A stretch of 64,000 nt of DNA from Synechococcus sp. MIT S9220. Lineage in GTDB: Bacteria > Cyanobacteriota > Cyanobacteriia > PCC-6307 > Cyanobiaceae. Below, piece after piece: positions 8,498-18,204 of this stretch. Under the pieces are notes generated by a model that saw only the letters and a list, made by a program, of their open reading frames with translations, was not told the DNA's origin and ran no database searches. Position 1 is the first letter of the stretch, and each line of letters opens with the position of its first letter. The stretch covers positions 1,178,001 through 1,242,000 of the forward strand of contig NZ_CP047958.1 of assembly GCF_014304815.1 (NCBI RefSeq). Direction: 5' to 3'. Both the position numbers and the translations under genes were made by a program.

Positions 8498-10922
8498 CCA
8501 GTGCCTGGCGCACCTTCTCATGCACAGGCTGAATCATGTCGTCGGTGAGCGTGCTGTCTTTGCCGCGATAACGCAGTCGGAACGCCTGACTGCAGGCATC
8601 GGAGCCCAGCTGACCACCTTCAAAACGATCGATTAATTCGACCGACTCCAACAGTGGTTTGCCTGCTTTGCGGATGGCCTGCAGAAGCTCTCCTGCCGCC
8701 AGGCTGCGTGGAACAACCATGGCCAGATCTCGCTCTGACGAAGGAAGGGTGGAGTAGGGCTTGTACTGCGGGCTCCAGCGATTGCTGCGGGTTGCTGCTT
8801 CCAGCAGACGTGTCAGCTCCAGATCGAACAGATAGGTCTCCGCCGGCAGCTCATGGATTTCACACAGAGCAGGATGCAACTGACCGAAGCAGCCAAGGGG
8901 GCGACCTTCAACAACCACACTCGCTGCACGGCCTGGATGCAGACGCGCGTCATCGGTGAGACGACGATCCTGAGCCTCAATTCCGAAGGAATTCAGAACG
9001 GTGGTGAGCACGCCTCTGGCGTCGAAATAGTTGAGAGGTTCGGGCTTGCCACTGGATTGCCATCGCGACAGGCGACGATCGCCGCAGATCACTCCCGAGA
9101 GCCGAGCTTCCTGATTAATCGCGGCGCCATCGGACCTGAACACATGCCCGATCTCGAACACCCAGCATCCAGGCTGTGAGGCCTGAAGATTGCGCTGACA
9201 AACCTGAAGATGCTCCAGCCAGAGTGCAGTTCGCAGATGGCTGGTCTCCGCCAACAGTGGATTGCTGATGGCAATGCGATTGGGATCAGCATCATCGGCA
9301 CCGGTGAGTGACAACGTGTTGATTTCCTGCAGTCCTGAGGCACTCAGACGCTGACGCAAGCGTCGTTCGGCCTGCTGCATGAGCGTCAGCTGACCGGGCT
9401 GAAGCGGGACTGGAAGCTGGGACTGGAAACGATCAAACCCCACCAGTCGCGCCACCTCTTCAATCAGGTCAACCTCACGTAAGAGGTCCATTCGCCTTGA
9501 CGGGGGAACGACCACCTTCCATCCATCGGCAGCAGGAGAGAGTTCACATCCGAGTGCTGCGAGACAGGCCTCGACCTGAGCATCGGCGAGCTGCTGAGGC
9601 TGACCATTGCTGTCTGTGGATTCAAGAGGTCCGAGCAGACGATGCAGTGATTTGCGTCGCAGGGTCACGACCGGATCGTCTCCCTGTTCTGCGGAACAAA
9701 CCCAGGTTTCACCAATCTCAGCATCAAGCATCTCCCTGAACAACGTCAGAGCACGTCCCGCTGCTAGCAGGGTGACTTCCCTTGGCAAACCTTTCTCATA
9801 ACGACTGCTGGCATCCGTGCGCTGACCTGTGGCTCGACTGCCGTTGCGGACGGAGGCGGGGGTGAACAGGGCAGATTCCAGCCAGATTCGGCGAGTGTTA
9901 TCGCAGACACCGCTTTCGGCACTGCCCATCACACCGGCCACGGCGACGGCACGATCCCTGCAGGTCACAACCTGAACACGGGGATCCAGTTCAATTTCAC
10001 GTCCGTCCAGACCTTTGAAGAGCTCACGTTCACGGGCTTGCCGCAGTCCGAAGTCCTTGGCCCTGATCTCAACTCCGCAGAGTGATTCCAGTGCATCAGC
10101 ATCAAAGGCATGCAGAGGTTGGCCCTGTTCAAGCATCACGAGGTTGGTGATATCGACGACGGCGTTGACGGGCTTCACTCCTGCACGAGTCAGCCGTCGC
10201 TGCAACCATTGCGGTGAACGTGATGAACCATCGACGTTCTTCACTTCGGTCAAGCCGTAAAGCCCCCCGGCCTGCATAGAAGCTTTGGATTGCTGATCAG
10301 TCGCCAGCGTTTGCGTGGTTGATGGAGCAACTGACTCAGGCAGTGAAAGCGGCGCTCCTGTGAGAGCAGCGACTTCCCTGGCAATGCCCGTCATGGACAG
10401 ACCATCAGGACGGTTGGCGGTGATGGCGAGTTCAAGAACGCTGTCGTTGAGGCCCAGGGATGGAGCAACTGGCTCTCCTGGAGCTGGCGCCTTCGCAAGG
10501 AGATCTTCGAGGATGGCGATTCCATCGACATCGCTGGTCTGGCCGAGTTCTGAGAGTGAGCAAATCATTCCCTCACTGCTCACACCGCGGAGTTCACCTG
10601 CTTTGATCGTGAGGTTCACGGCTGGAAGCACCGCCCCGACCATGGCGACAGGAACGTGGATGCCTGCACGCACGTTCTTGGCTCCACAGACAATTTGCAG
10701 AGTCTGCTCAGCACCCACATTCACCTTGCAGACACTGAGTTTGTCGGCATTGGGATGCCGCTCGCAGGCCACGACTTCACCGACCACAACACCTTGAGCC
10801 AGCAGAGAGAGATCTTCCAGCTCCTCCACTTCAAATCCAGCCATCGACAAGCGTTCACCCAGTTGATCAGCGGGCTCATTCACCTGCACCAAATCCTGCA
10901 GCCAGGAGAGAGAAACCCGCAT
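8466..10922 (-). CDS. pheT: Phenylalanyl-tRNA synthetase beta subunit
   Basis: An 818-residue subunit of the alpha2-beta2 enzyme that charges tRNA-Phe. It starts MRVSLSWLQDLVQV. An OB-fold tRNA-binding domain covers about residues 40-150 (VVACERHPNADKLSVCKVNV). A B3/B4 editing region with AVVDITNLVMLEQGQPLHAFD follows, then the B5 and catalytic-like core, and a C-terminal anticodon-binding FDX-ACB domain (YSTLPSSERDLAMVV to the end). Full family length. The partner pheS is not in the window. It converges with rlmD, with 3' ends overlapping. Confidence 0.97.
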   Translation of the reverse strand: MRVSLSWLQDLVQVNEPADQLGERLSMAGFEVEELEDLSLLAQGVVVGEVVACERHPNADKLSVCKVNVGAEQTLQIVCGAKNVRAGIHVPVAMVGAVLPAVNLTIKAGELRGVSSEGMICSLSELGQTSDVDGIAILEDLLAKAPAPGEPVAPSLGLNDSVLELAITANRPDGLSMTGIAREVAALTGAPLSLPESVAPSTTQTLATDQQSKASMQAGGLYGLTEVKNVDGSSRSPQWLQRRLTRAGVKPVNAVVDITNLVMLEQGQPLHAFDADALESLCGVEIRAKDFGLRQARERELFKGLDGREIELDPRVQVVTCRDRAVAVAGVMGSAESGVCDNTRRIWLESALFTPASVRNGSRATGQRTDASSRYEKGLPREVTLLAAGRALTLFREMLDAEIGETWVCSAEQGDDPVVTLRRKSLHRLLGPLESTDSNGQPQQLADAQVEACLAALGCELSPAADGWKVVVPPSRRMDLLREVDLIEEVARLVGFDRFQSQLPVPLQPGQLTLMQQAERRLRQRLSASGLQEINTLSLTGADDADPNRIAISNPLLAETSHLRTALWLEHLQVCQRNLQASQPGCWVFEIGHVFRSDGAAINQEARLSGVICGDRRLSRWQSSGKPEPLNYFDARGVLTTVLNSFGIEAQDRRLTDDARLHPGRAASVVVEGRPLGCFGQLHPALCEIHELPAETYLFDLELTRLLEAATRSNRWSPQYKPYSTLPSSERDLAMVVPRSLAAGELLQAIRKAGKPLLESVELIDRFEGGQLGSDACSQAFRLRYRGKDSTLTDDMIQPVHEKVRQALVKQFQVELRS

Positions 10923-11050
10923 TGGGAGCTCGAAGTCAGCGCGTGATCCTACGAACTCACAATTACTGCTGAAAGCCTGGAGTGGGGTGAGGTGGACCTG
11001 TAAAGTGGATGTTTGTCATTTCGCTTCGCAACTGCGGCGCTACGTCCTTT

Positions 11051-11251
11051 ATGGCCAAGAACAAGGGCGTCCGGATCGTTGTCACCATTGAGTGCACCGA
11101 ATGCCGGTCCGTTCCCGCCTCCGAAAAGCGTTCTCCCGGTGTGTCCCGCTACACGACCGAGAAAAATCGTCGGAACACCACAGAAAGGCTGGAACTGATG
11201 AAGTTCTGCCCGCAGCTCAACAAGATGACTCTCCATAAAGAGATCAAGTGA
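11051..11251 (+). CDS. rpmG: 50S ribosomal protein L33
   Basis: 66 residues, [20 protein letters not shown]..., a small zinc-ribbon-type ribosomal protein with a single CTEC pair. The C-terminal lysine/leucine segment ([18 protein letters not shown]) is typical. The ATG at 11051 is chosen; the upstream ATG at 11009 would add non-homologous residues. First gene of the rpmG-rpsR-RNB operon. Confidence 0.96.
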   Translation: MAKNKGVRIVVTIECTECRSVPASEKRSPGVSRYTTEKNRRNTTERLELMKFCPQLNKMTLHKEIK

Positions 11252-11289
11252 GCCTGCTGTTCATCCAGTTTTCCAATCGTTTCTGATTC

Positions 11290-11511
11290 ATGTCGAGCTC
11301 CTTCTTCAAGAAGCGCCTTTCGCCAATCAAGCCCGGCGATCCCATCGATTACAAGGATGTGGATCTGCTGAAGAAATTCATCACAGAGCGCGGCAAAATT
11401 TTGCCCAGACGCCTCACTGGCCTCACTGCAAAACAGCAGCGTGATCTCACCAACGCTGTGAAGCGTGCACGGATCGTTGCTTTGCTGCCTTTTGTGAATC
11501 CCGAGGGTTGA
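11290..11511 (+). CDS. rpsR: 30S ribosomal protein S18
   Basis: 73 residues: [19 protein letters not shown], then [44 protein letters not shown], the classical S18 core that binds S6 and 16S rRNA. It lies 38 bp after rpmG. Its stop (11509-11511) is directly followed in the same frame by the RNB exonuclease reading frame, and its last codons contain GAGGG (11503-11507), which may serve as ribosome-binding site for that gene. Confidence 0.97.
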
Positions 11512-11514
11512 TTC

Positions 11515-13554
11515 CTGGCCACTACTGACTGCAAACCGGGAGATCTGGTCGGCATCAGCGACCTCAAATCATCTCAACTTGCAGTTGTACTAGCCGTCCA
11601 AGGCAGCAAACGTCGTTTGAGTGTTGGTTTTCGAGGCAAGGAACAAGTCGTTCCAGCCCGGACCATCGAGTTGATTCACCCCCAGCCTGGCGACGTAGAT
11701 CCGTCGTCCCGGTTGGGGGTTTTTCCATGGACTTTCGACGAGGAGGATCTCGTTCAAGCCAGTCCCAACTGTCGCGACTGGGGCGAAGCATGGGTCTTAA
11801 TACGTGAATCAGAAGAGACTATTGATCTCACTGGATTCACGGAGCTGGCTTGCGGCACTGATGCTGCGATCAGCAAGGCTGCCTGTTGGCTTGCTTTGCA
11901 TCGAGACCAGGACTTTTTCCGTTTGAAACAGGGAGTGATTCAGGCCCGGTCTGCTTCTGAGATCCGCAGCCGTCGTGCTGAACGGCGCATGCAGATCAAG
12001 GCTGAACAGCAAAGCAAACGATGGATCCAGGTGTTGAAGACACGTCAACCCGTGGTCTTCCACACGCTTGATTCTCTCCACCAGACATGGATCAAGTGCA
12101 TGCAAGAGCTGGTTGGCGAAGGCGATGAAGGCGCCCAACTCGATGCTCAGCTGTTGCAGTCACTGAAAACCGCGCGCGTCAATGCCAACGCCAGTGATCT
12201 CCGGCATCTGCTGATTCAGCTTGGCCAGTGGGATGAGCATCAACCTGCCTCGATGACGGGCACACCCTGGAGCAATGGTTTCAGTCAAACGCTGCTCTTT
12301 GATGCCAGTCAGCTGGTCGACAACAGTGAGGAAATGCTTCCGGGAGATGAACACAGGCATGACCTCACGGCTCAGGCTTGCGTCACCATCGATGATGCGG
12401 AGACCAGTGACATCGACGATGCGATTGCTCTGGAACGTCGACAAGACGGATCCGAACGTCTCTGGATTCATATTGCCGATCCAGGACGCTTGGTCCCTGA
12501 GGGGTCACCCTTGGATCTCGAAGCTCGACGCCGTGGCAGCAGCCTTTATCTGTCGCGGGGCAATCTTCCCATGTTTCCGCTTGAGCTTTCGACAGGACCC
12601 TTCAGTCTCAGAACCGGGCGTCGCAATGCTGCCTGGAGTACCTGGGTCGATCTCGATCAACACGGTGACATCAGTGATTTCGGAATCCTGCGCAGCTGGG
12701 TCACCCCGCGGTACCGCCTCACCTATGAGGATGCCGATGAATTAATTGATTTCGCTCCACCTGAAGAGGCAGATCTTTCGGATCTGCATCAACTGCTGGA
12801 ACGCCGTCGACGTTGGCGGACAGATCAGGGTGCACTGCAGATGGACCTGCCAGAGGGTCGTATCCGATGCCGTGATGGTGAGCTGTCCGTGCAGGTCACC
12901 GAGCCTGGTGCTTCAAGGACAATGGTGGCTGAGGCCATGATCCTCGCTGGAGCCGTTGCTGCCCGGTTCGGTTCGACCCACAACTTGGCATTGCCCTATC
13001 GCAGTCAGTTACCCGCCGACCTTCCTTCGGCACATGAGCTTGAGCAGCTACCGGATGGAGCCGTTCGATTTGCTGCCATCAAACGCTGTCTGAGCCGTGG
13101 ACTGATGGGAACTCAACCCTCACCTCATTTCAGCCTTGGCCTCAACGCCTATGCCCAGGCCACCTCGCCAATCAGGCGATACGGGGATCTTGTTGTGCAG
13201 CGCCAGATCGCCGCTGTGATCAACGCTGAAACCCCGCTCAGCGAGGAGTCAGTGCAAGAGCTGATCGACAGCTTTGATTCAGCTGTACGCGAAGGGCTCA
13301 CCATCTCAAGGGAAGATCAGCGTCACTGGCAACAAGTCTGGTTCGAGCATCATCAGACCCACCAGTGGCCGGTGGATTTCTTGCGCTGGCTGAGACCTCA
13401 GGACCGGTTGGGGTTGGTTCGTCTGGATGATCTGGCCATGGATGTTGCCGCTGAGTGCCCTGCCGGAGCGATGCCTGGAGATGGTCTCGTGCTGAAAGTC
13501 GATCAGGTTGATTCCCAGTGTGATCAACTCAGACTGCTTGCCGTAGCGCGTTGA
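11515..13554 (+). CDS. RNB-domain 3'-5' exoribonuclease (RNase II/VacB type, intact catalytic site)
   Basis: About 679 residues if translation begins at the CTG at 11515. No ATG/GTG/TTG lies in frame between the S18 stop and the TTG at 11617, yet the intervening codons (KPGDLVGISDL, QLAVVLAVQGSKRRL) look conserved and form a KOW/OB-like N-terminus. The catalytic RNB domain carries the aspartate cluster IDDAETSDIDDAIAL (about residues 290-306) and TSPIRRYGDLVVQRQ (about 552-565). These bind the catalytic magnesium ions and the RNA. It degrades RNA from the 3' end and probably acts in rRNA/mRNA turnover. No S1 domain is evident. It is translationally coupled to rpsR. Confidence 0.88.
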   Translation: MATTDCKPGDLVGISDLKSSQLAVVLAVQGSKRRLSVGFRGKEQVVPARTIELIHPQPGDVDPSSRLGVFPWTFDEEDLVQASPNCRDWGEAWVLIRESEETIDLTGFTELACGTDAAISKAACWLALHRDQDFFRLKQGVIQARSASEIRSRRAERRMQIKAEQQSKRWIQVLKTRQPVVFHTLDSLHQTWIKCMQELVGEGDEGAQLDAQLLQSLKTARVNANASDLRHLLIQLGQWDEHQPASMTGTPWSNGFSQTLLFDASQLVDNSEEMLPGDEHRHDLTAQACVTIDDAETSDIDDAIALERRQDGSERLWIHIADPGRLVPEGSPLDLEARRRGSSLYLSRGNLPMFPLELSTGPFSLRTGRRNAAWSTWVDLDQHGDISDFGILRSWVTPRYRLTYEDADELIDFAPPEEADLSDLHQLLERRRRWRTDQGALQMDLPEGRIRCRDGELSVQVTEPGASRTMVAEAMILAGAVAARFGSTHNLALPYRSQLPADLPSAHELEQLPDGAVRFAAIKRCLSRGLMGTQPSPHFSLGLNAYAQATSPIRRYGDLVVQRQIAAVINAETPLSEESVQELIDSFDSAVREGLTISREDQRHWQQVWFEHHQTHQWPVDFLRWLRPQDRLGLVRLDDLAMDVAAECPAGAMPGDGLVLKVDQVDSQCDQLRLLAVAR

Positions 13555-15321
13555 TTAGCGCAGTGAAGTGGTCCGAAACCATCCTCCCCATGGGTTGTGG
13601 GTGCCTTGAACCATGACGCTTATCGGCTTGTCGAGCGTCTGAAGTCTTGCGTTGACGGCTGGTTCCAGCGTGATCAACTGACAGGACTCGGCGTCCTCGA
13701 GTTGAATTCTGTAGGAACCTTCATCGTCTGGAATGACCTTGGCATGCATTGATCTGCCTGATTCCAATGTCTCGGGAAGGGCTGCTGCCAGTGGCTTGCG
13801 ATCGAGGGCTGCTGTCTGACGCTCCAACCACTGACTGTGATGCCAGGCTGTATCCCAGAGCGGTGCGACTGCGGCTGGTGCCCTGTCGTCTCCGATCAGT
13901 CGATTCTGCAGGCTGCGCACCGAGAGTTCAGAGGGTTGCAGGTTTGATTCCACGGCGAGAGCGGACGCTGCTCCTGCAGCTTGGCCAACGTTCATGATCA
14001 ACGGCTGCAACCGAGTGGCGCCATTGGCCATGTGACTCGTGCTGAAAGCCTTATCCGCCATCAGCAGATTGTCGATGGCCTCACTCAGCAGGGCTCCGAA
14101 GGGGATGCAGAAGGGTGTTCCTGTCCAGCGACCACCCCAACGGCAACTTTTGGGAGCCAATGGCCAGTCATCGCCGGGGTAGTGATGGTCATTGGCGTAG
14201 TTGCCCACCGCAATCGACTGCAGCAATTCACTGTCATTGACTGGTGGACCAGACATGCACACTCCTTCTGTCAGGGGGAGTAAATCCTGTTCAATCACAG
14301 TGGTGCGGCCAATCATCCGTCGGCCTTCACGCCAATACGGCATGGCAGCAATCCAGGGAGCAGGGCTTGCTGCACTGCTGGGAAAGGCCTGGCCAAGTTG
14401 CAGCCATCCATCAGAAGCTTTGCGCAACGCATCGGCGAAGCTGAGACTGTGCTGCTGCATCTCACTGAACAGCAATGCTTCTTGGCTGGCATCAGCGAGG
14501 AATGCTCGTTCCAAACCCCGATGCCAGTCATTGCCGTGCAATGGCCAATTGAGCATCACCAGTCCTGACGGCAAGCGGCCATAGGTGATGGTTTTTTCCA
14601 GCCCGAATGTGTCACAGGCACCCTGAAAGGGGGCAGGCAATCGTGAACCGGATGATTGATCCACCTGCTGGAGAGGATCCCCGAGCTGATCGCTCTGAAG
14701 TTGGCCCATCACCACCCAAGTGGGGGACTGAATGGGTTGATCTCGGAAAAAGGGTTCTGTGCTGAGACGTTGCTGCGAGGGAGCACTGGGTTCCTGCCAC
14801 TGTTCCTGCGGCTCCCAACCGAAACGAAAGGGAGCATCCGCCAAGGGCAGCAGATCACCTCGATCGCTGCCGTCGATCACAACGCGGCAGTTCACCCTGC
14901 GGACCTCTCCCTCCATCTCCACGCGCAAGCCCGTGATCAGAGAGCCCGCACGCTCGATGTTCAGCAGCTGACAACCAGGCCACCAAAGCAATCTGGTCTC
15001 CTGCTGCAACCAGTTCTGAAGAATGGTTTCCGCTGTTCTGGGTCGATAGCCGAAACAGCTGACCCAGTTCTGATCGAGTCCTTCTGGTTCGCCTTGTTCC
15101 AGTTCACGCAGAAAAGCTCCCCATAGCCCCGTTTGCCATGGGCTGAGTTCATTGCCATCTGGACAGCACACACCGGCAGCACTGACCATCCCGCCTAACC
15201 ACGGTCCTGGGGTGAGAAGCAGGGTGGAGGCACCGCCACGGGCCGACTGAATCGCAGCTGCCGCACCGCCAGTGCCCCCTCCCCAGACCAGCACGTCCAC
15301 CGAATCAATGTTGACGGTCAT
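13555..15321 (-). CDS. FAD-dependent oxidoreductase (FAD_oxidored/GidA-like superfamily)
   Basis: 588 residues. The N-terminal FAD-binding loop is VDVLVWGGGTGGAAAAIQSARGG (about residues 8-30), followed by LGGMVSAAGVCCPDGNELSP. The mid-protein VIDGSDRGDLLPLADA and the late AFSTSHMANGATRLQPLIMNVGQAAGAA match FAD_oxidored-type proteins that begin with a GIDDAGA-like FAD site. A C-terminal beta-rich tail (about 500-588) follows. The substrate is unknown. The gene is single and converges with the RNB gene, whose stop codon abuts its 3' end. Confidence 0.8.
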   Translation of the reverse strand: MTVNIDSVDVLVWGGGTGGAAAAIQSARGGASTLLLTPGPWLGGMVSAAGVCCPDGNELSPWQTGLWGAFLRELEQGEPEGLDQNWVSCFGYRPRTAETILQNWLQQETRLLWWPGCQLLNIERAGSLITGLRVEMEGEVRRVNCRVVIDGSDRGDLLPLADAPFRFGWEPQEQWQEPSAPSQQRLSTEPFFRDQPIQSPTWVVMGQLQSDQLGDPLQQVDQSSGSRLPAPFQGACDTFGLEKTITYGRLPSGLVMLNWPLHGNDWHRGLERAFLADASQEALLFSEMQQHSLSFADALRKASDGWLQLGQAFPSSAASPAPWIAAMPYWREGRRMIGRTTVIEQDLLPLTEGVCMSGPPVNDSELLQSIAVGNYANDHHYPGDDWPLAPKSCRWGGRWTGTPFCIPFGALLSEAIDNLLMADKAFSTSHMANGATRLQPLIMNVGQAAGAASALAVESNLQPSELSVRSLQNRLIGDDRAPAAVAPLWDTAWHHSQWLERQTAALDRKPLAAALPETLESGRSMHAKVIPDDEGSYRIQLEDAESCQLITLEPAVNARLQTLDKPISVMVQGTHNPWGGWFRTTSLR

Positions 15322-15472
15322 GATCCTTTCCGTTCCTGGATGAGGCCTGCAGCTGAATCAGATCTCACTCATTCGCATGCTCCAGGCAGCGGGGTCGCAA
15401 GATCAGGGACCCGGAAAGAGGGTCGTTAAGATCCAGCCCCAGAGCAAGGGGCCTAAGGAGAGCGCCGAAGCG

Positions 15473-17017
15473 ATGACCTACAGCCTCACAACACCGCTCT
15501 ATTACGTCAATGCCAAGCCACATCTAGGCAGCACATACACGACCATTGCCTGTGACGCTTTGGCGCGTTTTCAGCGCCTTGAGGGACAGCAGGTTCTATT
15601 CGTCACTGGAGTCGATGAGCATGGTCAGAAGATTCAGCGCACGGCTGAGACTCGCAAGATCAGCCCACAGGCCCACTGTGATGAGATCAGCAGGGAATAC
15701 ATGGATCTCTGGTCAGAGTGGGAGATCAGTCACGATCGTTTTGTGCGAACCACAAGCGAGCGCCACCTGCCCTTAGTTCAGGAGTTTTTCCATCGCTGTG
15801 AAGCTGCAGGTCACATCCGCACAGGCCATCAGGAGGGCTGGTACTGCGTCGACTGCGAAGAATTCAAGGATGATCCTGCCAATGCAAAATCACCGAGCTG
15901 TCCAACCCACCAGAAGCCCCTTGAATGGCGTGATGAAGAGAACCTGTTCTTTTGTCTCTCCAAGTTTCAGAAGCCAATTGAATCGCTGATCGCAGAGCCT
16001 GGGTTCATTGCACCGGCGAGTCGTCGAAAAGAGGTTGAAAACTTCGTAGCCGGAGGTTTGCGTGATTTCTCAATCTCCCGTGTGAATGTGTCGCATGGGC
16101 TTCCGGTTCCGGGCCATTCCGGGCATACCTTTTATGTTTGGTTTGACGCACTACTGGGCTATCTGACAGCTCTTCTGGATGATGGAGGTTCAGTGGATCT
16201 GGATCGCCTGAGCAGTGCTGGCTGGCCCGTCAGCGTGCACGTCATCGGCAAAGACATCCTGCGTTTTCACGCTGTTTACTGGCCAGCGATGTTGATGTCG
16301 GCAGGTTTGCCGTTGCCTAAGAGCGTCTTCGGCCATGGCTTTCTCACCCGCGAAGGCCAAAAAATGGGCAAATCTCTGGGCAACGTGTTGGACCCTGAAC
16401 TGTTGCTTGAGCGCTGCGGTACGGATGCGGTTCGTTGGTACTTACTCCGCGACATTCAGTTCGGTGATGACGGTGATTTCCAACAGCAGCGGTTTGTGGA
16501 TCTGGTGAATAACGATCTCGCCAACACGATCGGGAATCTGCTCAACCGCACCTCGTCCATGTCCAGGAAATGGTTTGGCAATGGCTTGCCTGCTGTTGCT
16601 GAGACAGTTCGCGACGACCATGTCCTTCGCGGAAAGGCAGAGCTGACGATTCAGCAGGTTCGGACGTCAATGCCGGAGCTCAATTTTCAAAAAGCAGCTG
16701 AAGCGGTGCTTCAACTGGCAATCGACACCAATGGTTTTCTGAATGAACAGGCTCCCTGGAGTCAGATGAAGCAACCAGGCCAGGAAGTGCAGGTTGGTGA
16801 AGATCTTTATGCCGTTTTGGAATGTTCCCGGATTGTGGGCATTCTTCTGCAACCGATCGTGCCTGATCTCAGTCAACGCATCCTTGCTCAACTGGGTCTT
16901 TCCCCGATTTCCGGATCGTGGATCGACCATCTGAACTGGGGAAGGCTGGTTCCCGGATCACCTCTGCCCAAACCGGAACCTGTCATGCAGAGACTCGAGC
17001 TCGAATCACCACTCTGA
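15473..17017 (+). CDS. metG: Methionyl-tRNA synthetase
   Basis: 514 residues; charges tRNA-Met with methionine. The start MTYSLTTPLYYVNAKPHLGS carries the HIGH-like motif (PHLGS). A zinc site has four cysteines around residues 127-150 (CVDCEEF... CPTH). The signature KMGKSLGN (about 297-304) stands in for KMSKS. The C-terminal anticodon-binding helical domain ends at RLELESPL, with no dimerisation tail, i.e. the short bacterial form. The frame opens from 15377, but the ATG at 15473 is where homology begins. The stop shares a base with the ATG of the next gene (TGATG). Confidence 0.97.
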   Translation: MTYSLTTPLYYVNAKPHLGSTYTTIACDALARFQRLEGQQVLFVTGVDEHGQKIQRTAETRKISPQAHCDEISREYMDLWSEWEISHDRFVRTTSERHLPLVQEFFHRCEAAGHIRTGHQEGWYCVDCEEFKDDPANAKSPSCPTHQKPLEWRDEENLFFCLSKFQKPIESLIAEPGFIAPASRRKEVENFVAGGLRDFSISRVNVSHGLPVPGHSGHTFYVWFDALLGYLTALLDDGGSVDLDRLSSAGWPVSVHVIGKDILRFHAVYWPAMLMSAGLPLPKSVFGHGFLTREGQKMGKSLGNVLDPELLLERCGTDAVRWYLLRDIQFGDDGDFQQQRFVDLVNNDLANTIGNLLNRTSSMSRKWFGNGLPAVAETVRDDHVLRGKAELTIQQVRTSMPELNFQKAAEAVLQLAIDTNGFLNEQAPWSQMKQPGQEVQVGEDLYAVLECSRIVGILLQPIVPDLSQRILAQLGLSPISGSWIDHLNWGRLVPGSPLPKPEPVMQRLELESPL

Positions 17018-18204
17018 TGACCTTGATCAATTCAACAGGTCGCCTGCGCGGTGCTCTGCTCATCACTCTCACACTTCTGACAGGCTGTGTCAGTGAGAAA
17101 CCGGTATCAACAGTTCAGGCACCACCCTTTGTCTTTCGCTCGCTGAAACTCGAACAGAAGACCAAGCAAGGACTGATGGACTGGAGTTTGAACAGTCCTG
17201 AAGCCCGTTATGAGCTCACTCGTCGTCTTGTGCGTGCCCGACAGCCTGACGGTGTTCTCTACAGGAATGGCAAGCCATCATTCAGTGTGAAGTCTGATCT
17301 GGCTCTGGTTGTCAACGATGGCGAACAGATTCTGCTTGAAGGTGATGTCAGGTTGCAGCAACTCAAAGGTTCCAGACTTTTGATTCAGGGAGATCGTCTG
17401 CGCTGGCGTCCGCAACAGGGGATTCTGCTGATTGAGCAGCGTCCGAGGGCTACCGACAAAGAATCCAGAATTAGCGCTACCGAAGCACAGCTTCTGCAAA
17501 CCACGAACGATCTGACCCTTAAGGGTGTTGTCAAACTTGAGCGCTGGTCCAAGGACTCCGATCCATCCAAGCCGGATACAACACTCAGAACCGGTCCGGC
17601 CGAGTGGAATCTGGATACCGGTTTACTGAACGCCGAGGGGCCTGTACTGGCACAGCGACTTGACACGGAAGGAACGGTGCTTGAGCAGCTTGAGGGCAAG
17701 ACTCTTCAAGGCAATACACGAGTGGGTGACCTGAAGGTGATGGCTCCGGTGATTGTGCGGATGCCACGTCAAAAAGGCGTTCTCACGGCACAGGACACCA
17801 CTTGGAATTTCCGAACGCAGATCGTGCGTAGCGAGCAACCCTTCGAAGCGGAACTCGACCGCACAAGGATCTTTGGCAATGCGTTTCAGGCTGAGCTGGA
17901 CGACAGCACAGTGATGATCAATGGTGACTGCAGGATTGAACAGCCCGGAGAGGCGCTCGATGCGACCACCTGTCGCTGGAACTGGAGCACTGAGGAGGTC
18001 CTCGCAGAGGGAAACGTGTTCTTACAGCGCGACGCCAATGACCAGTTGACCCGTGCCAGCAAGATGAAGGGTCAGGTTGGTGAAAATGGCAGGATCACCT
18101 TCACTGCTCCGGGTGGAAAAGTTCAATCTCAGGTCAGATTCCCTTCGGATCAATCTGAGGATCAGAGTCCTCGACCGAGGAAATCAGCTCCAGTTGAGTT
18201 CTGA
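17017..18204 (+). CDS. LptC-like lipoprotein (LPS-transport periplasmic component type)
   Basis: 395 residues. The N-terminus has a lipoprotein signal with lipobox LTGC (Cys about residue 22), so it is probably an inner- or outer-membrane-anchored periplasmic protein. The body has repeated beta-strand units resembling LptA/LptC beta-jelly (e.g. LLEGDVRLQQLKGSRLLIQGDRLRW, NLDTGLLNAEGPV, MINGDCRIEQPGEALDATTCRWNW). Members are annotated LPS export periplasmic protein LptC, and cyanobacterial forms are longer than the E. coli protein. The start overlaps the metG stop by one base. Confidence 0.72.
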   Translation: MTLINSTGRLRGALLITLTLLTGCVSEKPVSTVQAPPFVFRSLKLEQKTKQGLMDWSLNSPEARYELTRRLVRARQPDGVLYRNGKPSFSVKSDLALVVNDGEQILLEGDVRLQQLKGSRLLIQGDRLRWRPQQGILLIEQRPRATDKESRISATEAQLLQTTNDLTLKGVVKLERWSKDSDPSKPDTTLRTGPAEWNLDTGLLNAEGPVLAQRLDTEGTVLEQLEGKTLQGNTRVGDLKVMAPVIVRMPRQKGVLTAQDTTWNFRTQIVRSEQPFEAELDRTRIFGNAFQAELDDSTVMINGDCRIEQPGEALDATTCRWNWSTEEVLAEGNVFLQRDANDQLTRASKMKGQVGENGRITFTAPGGKVQSQVRFPSDQSEDQSPRPRKSAPVEF

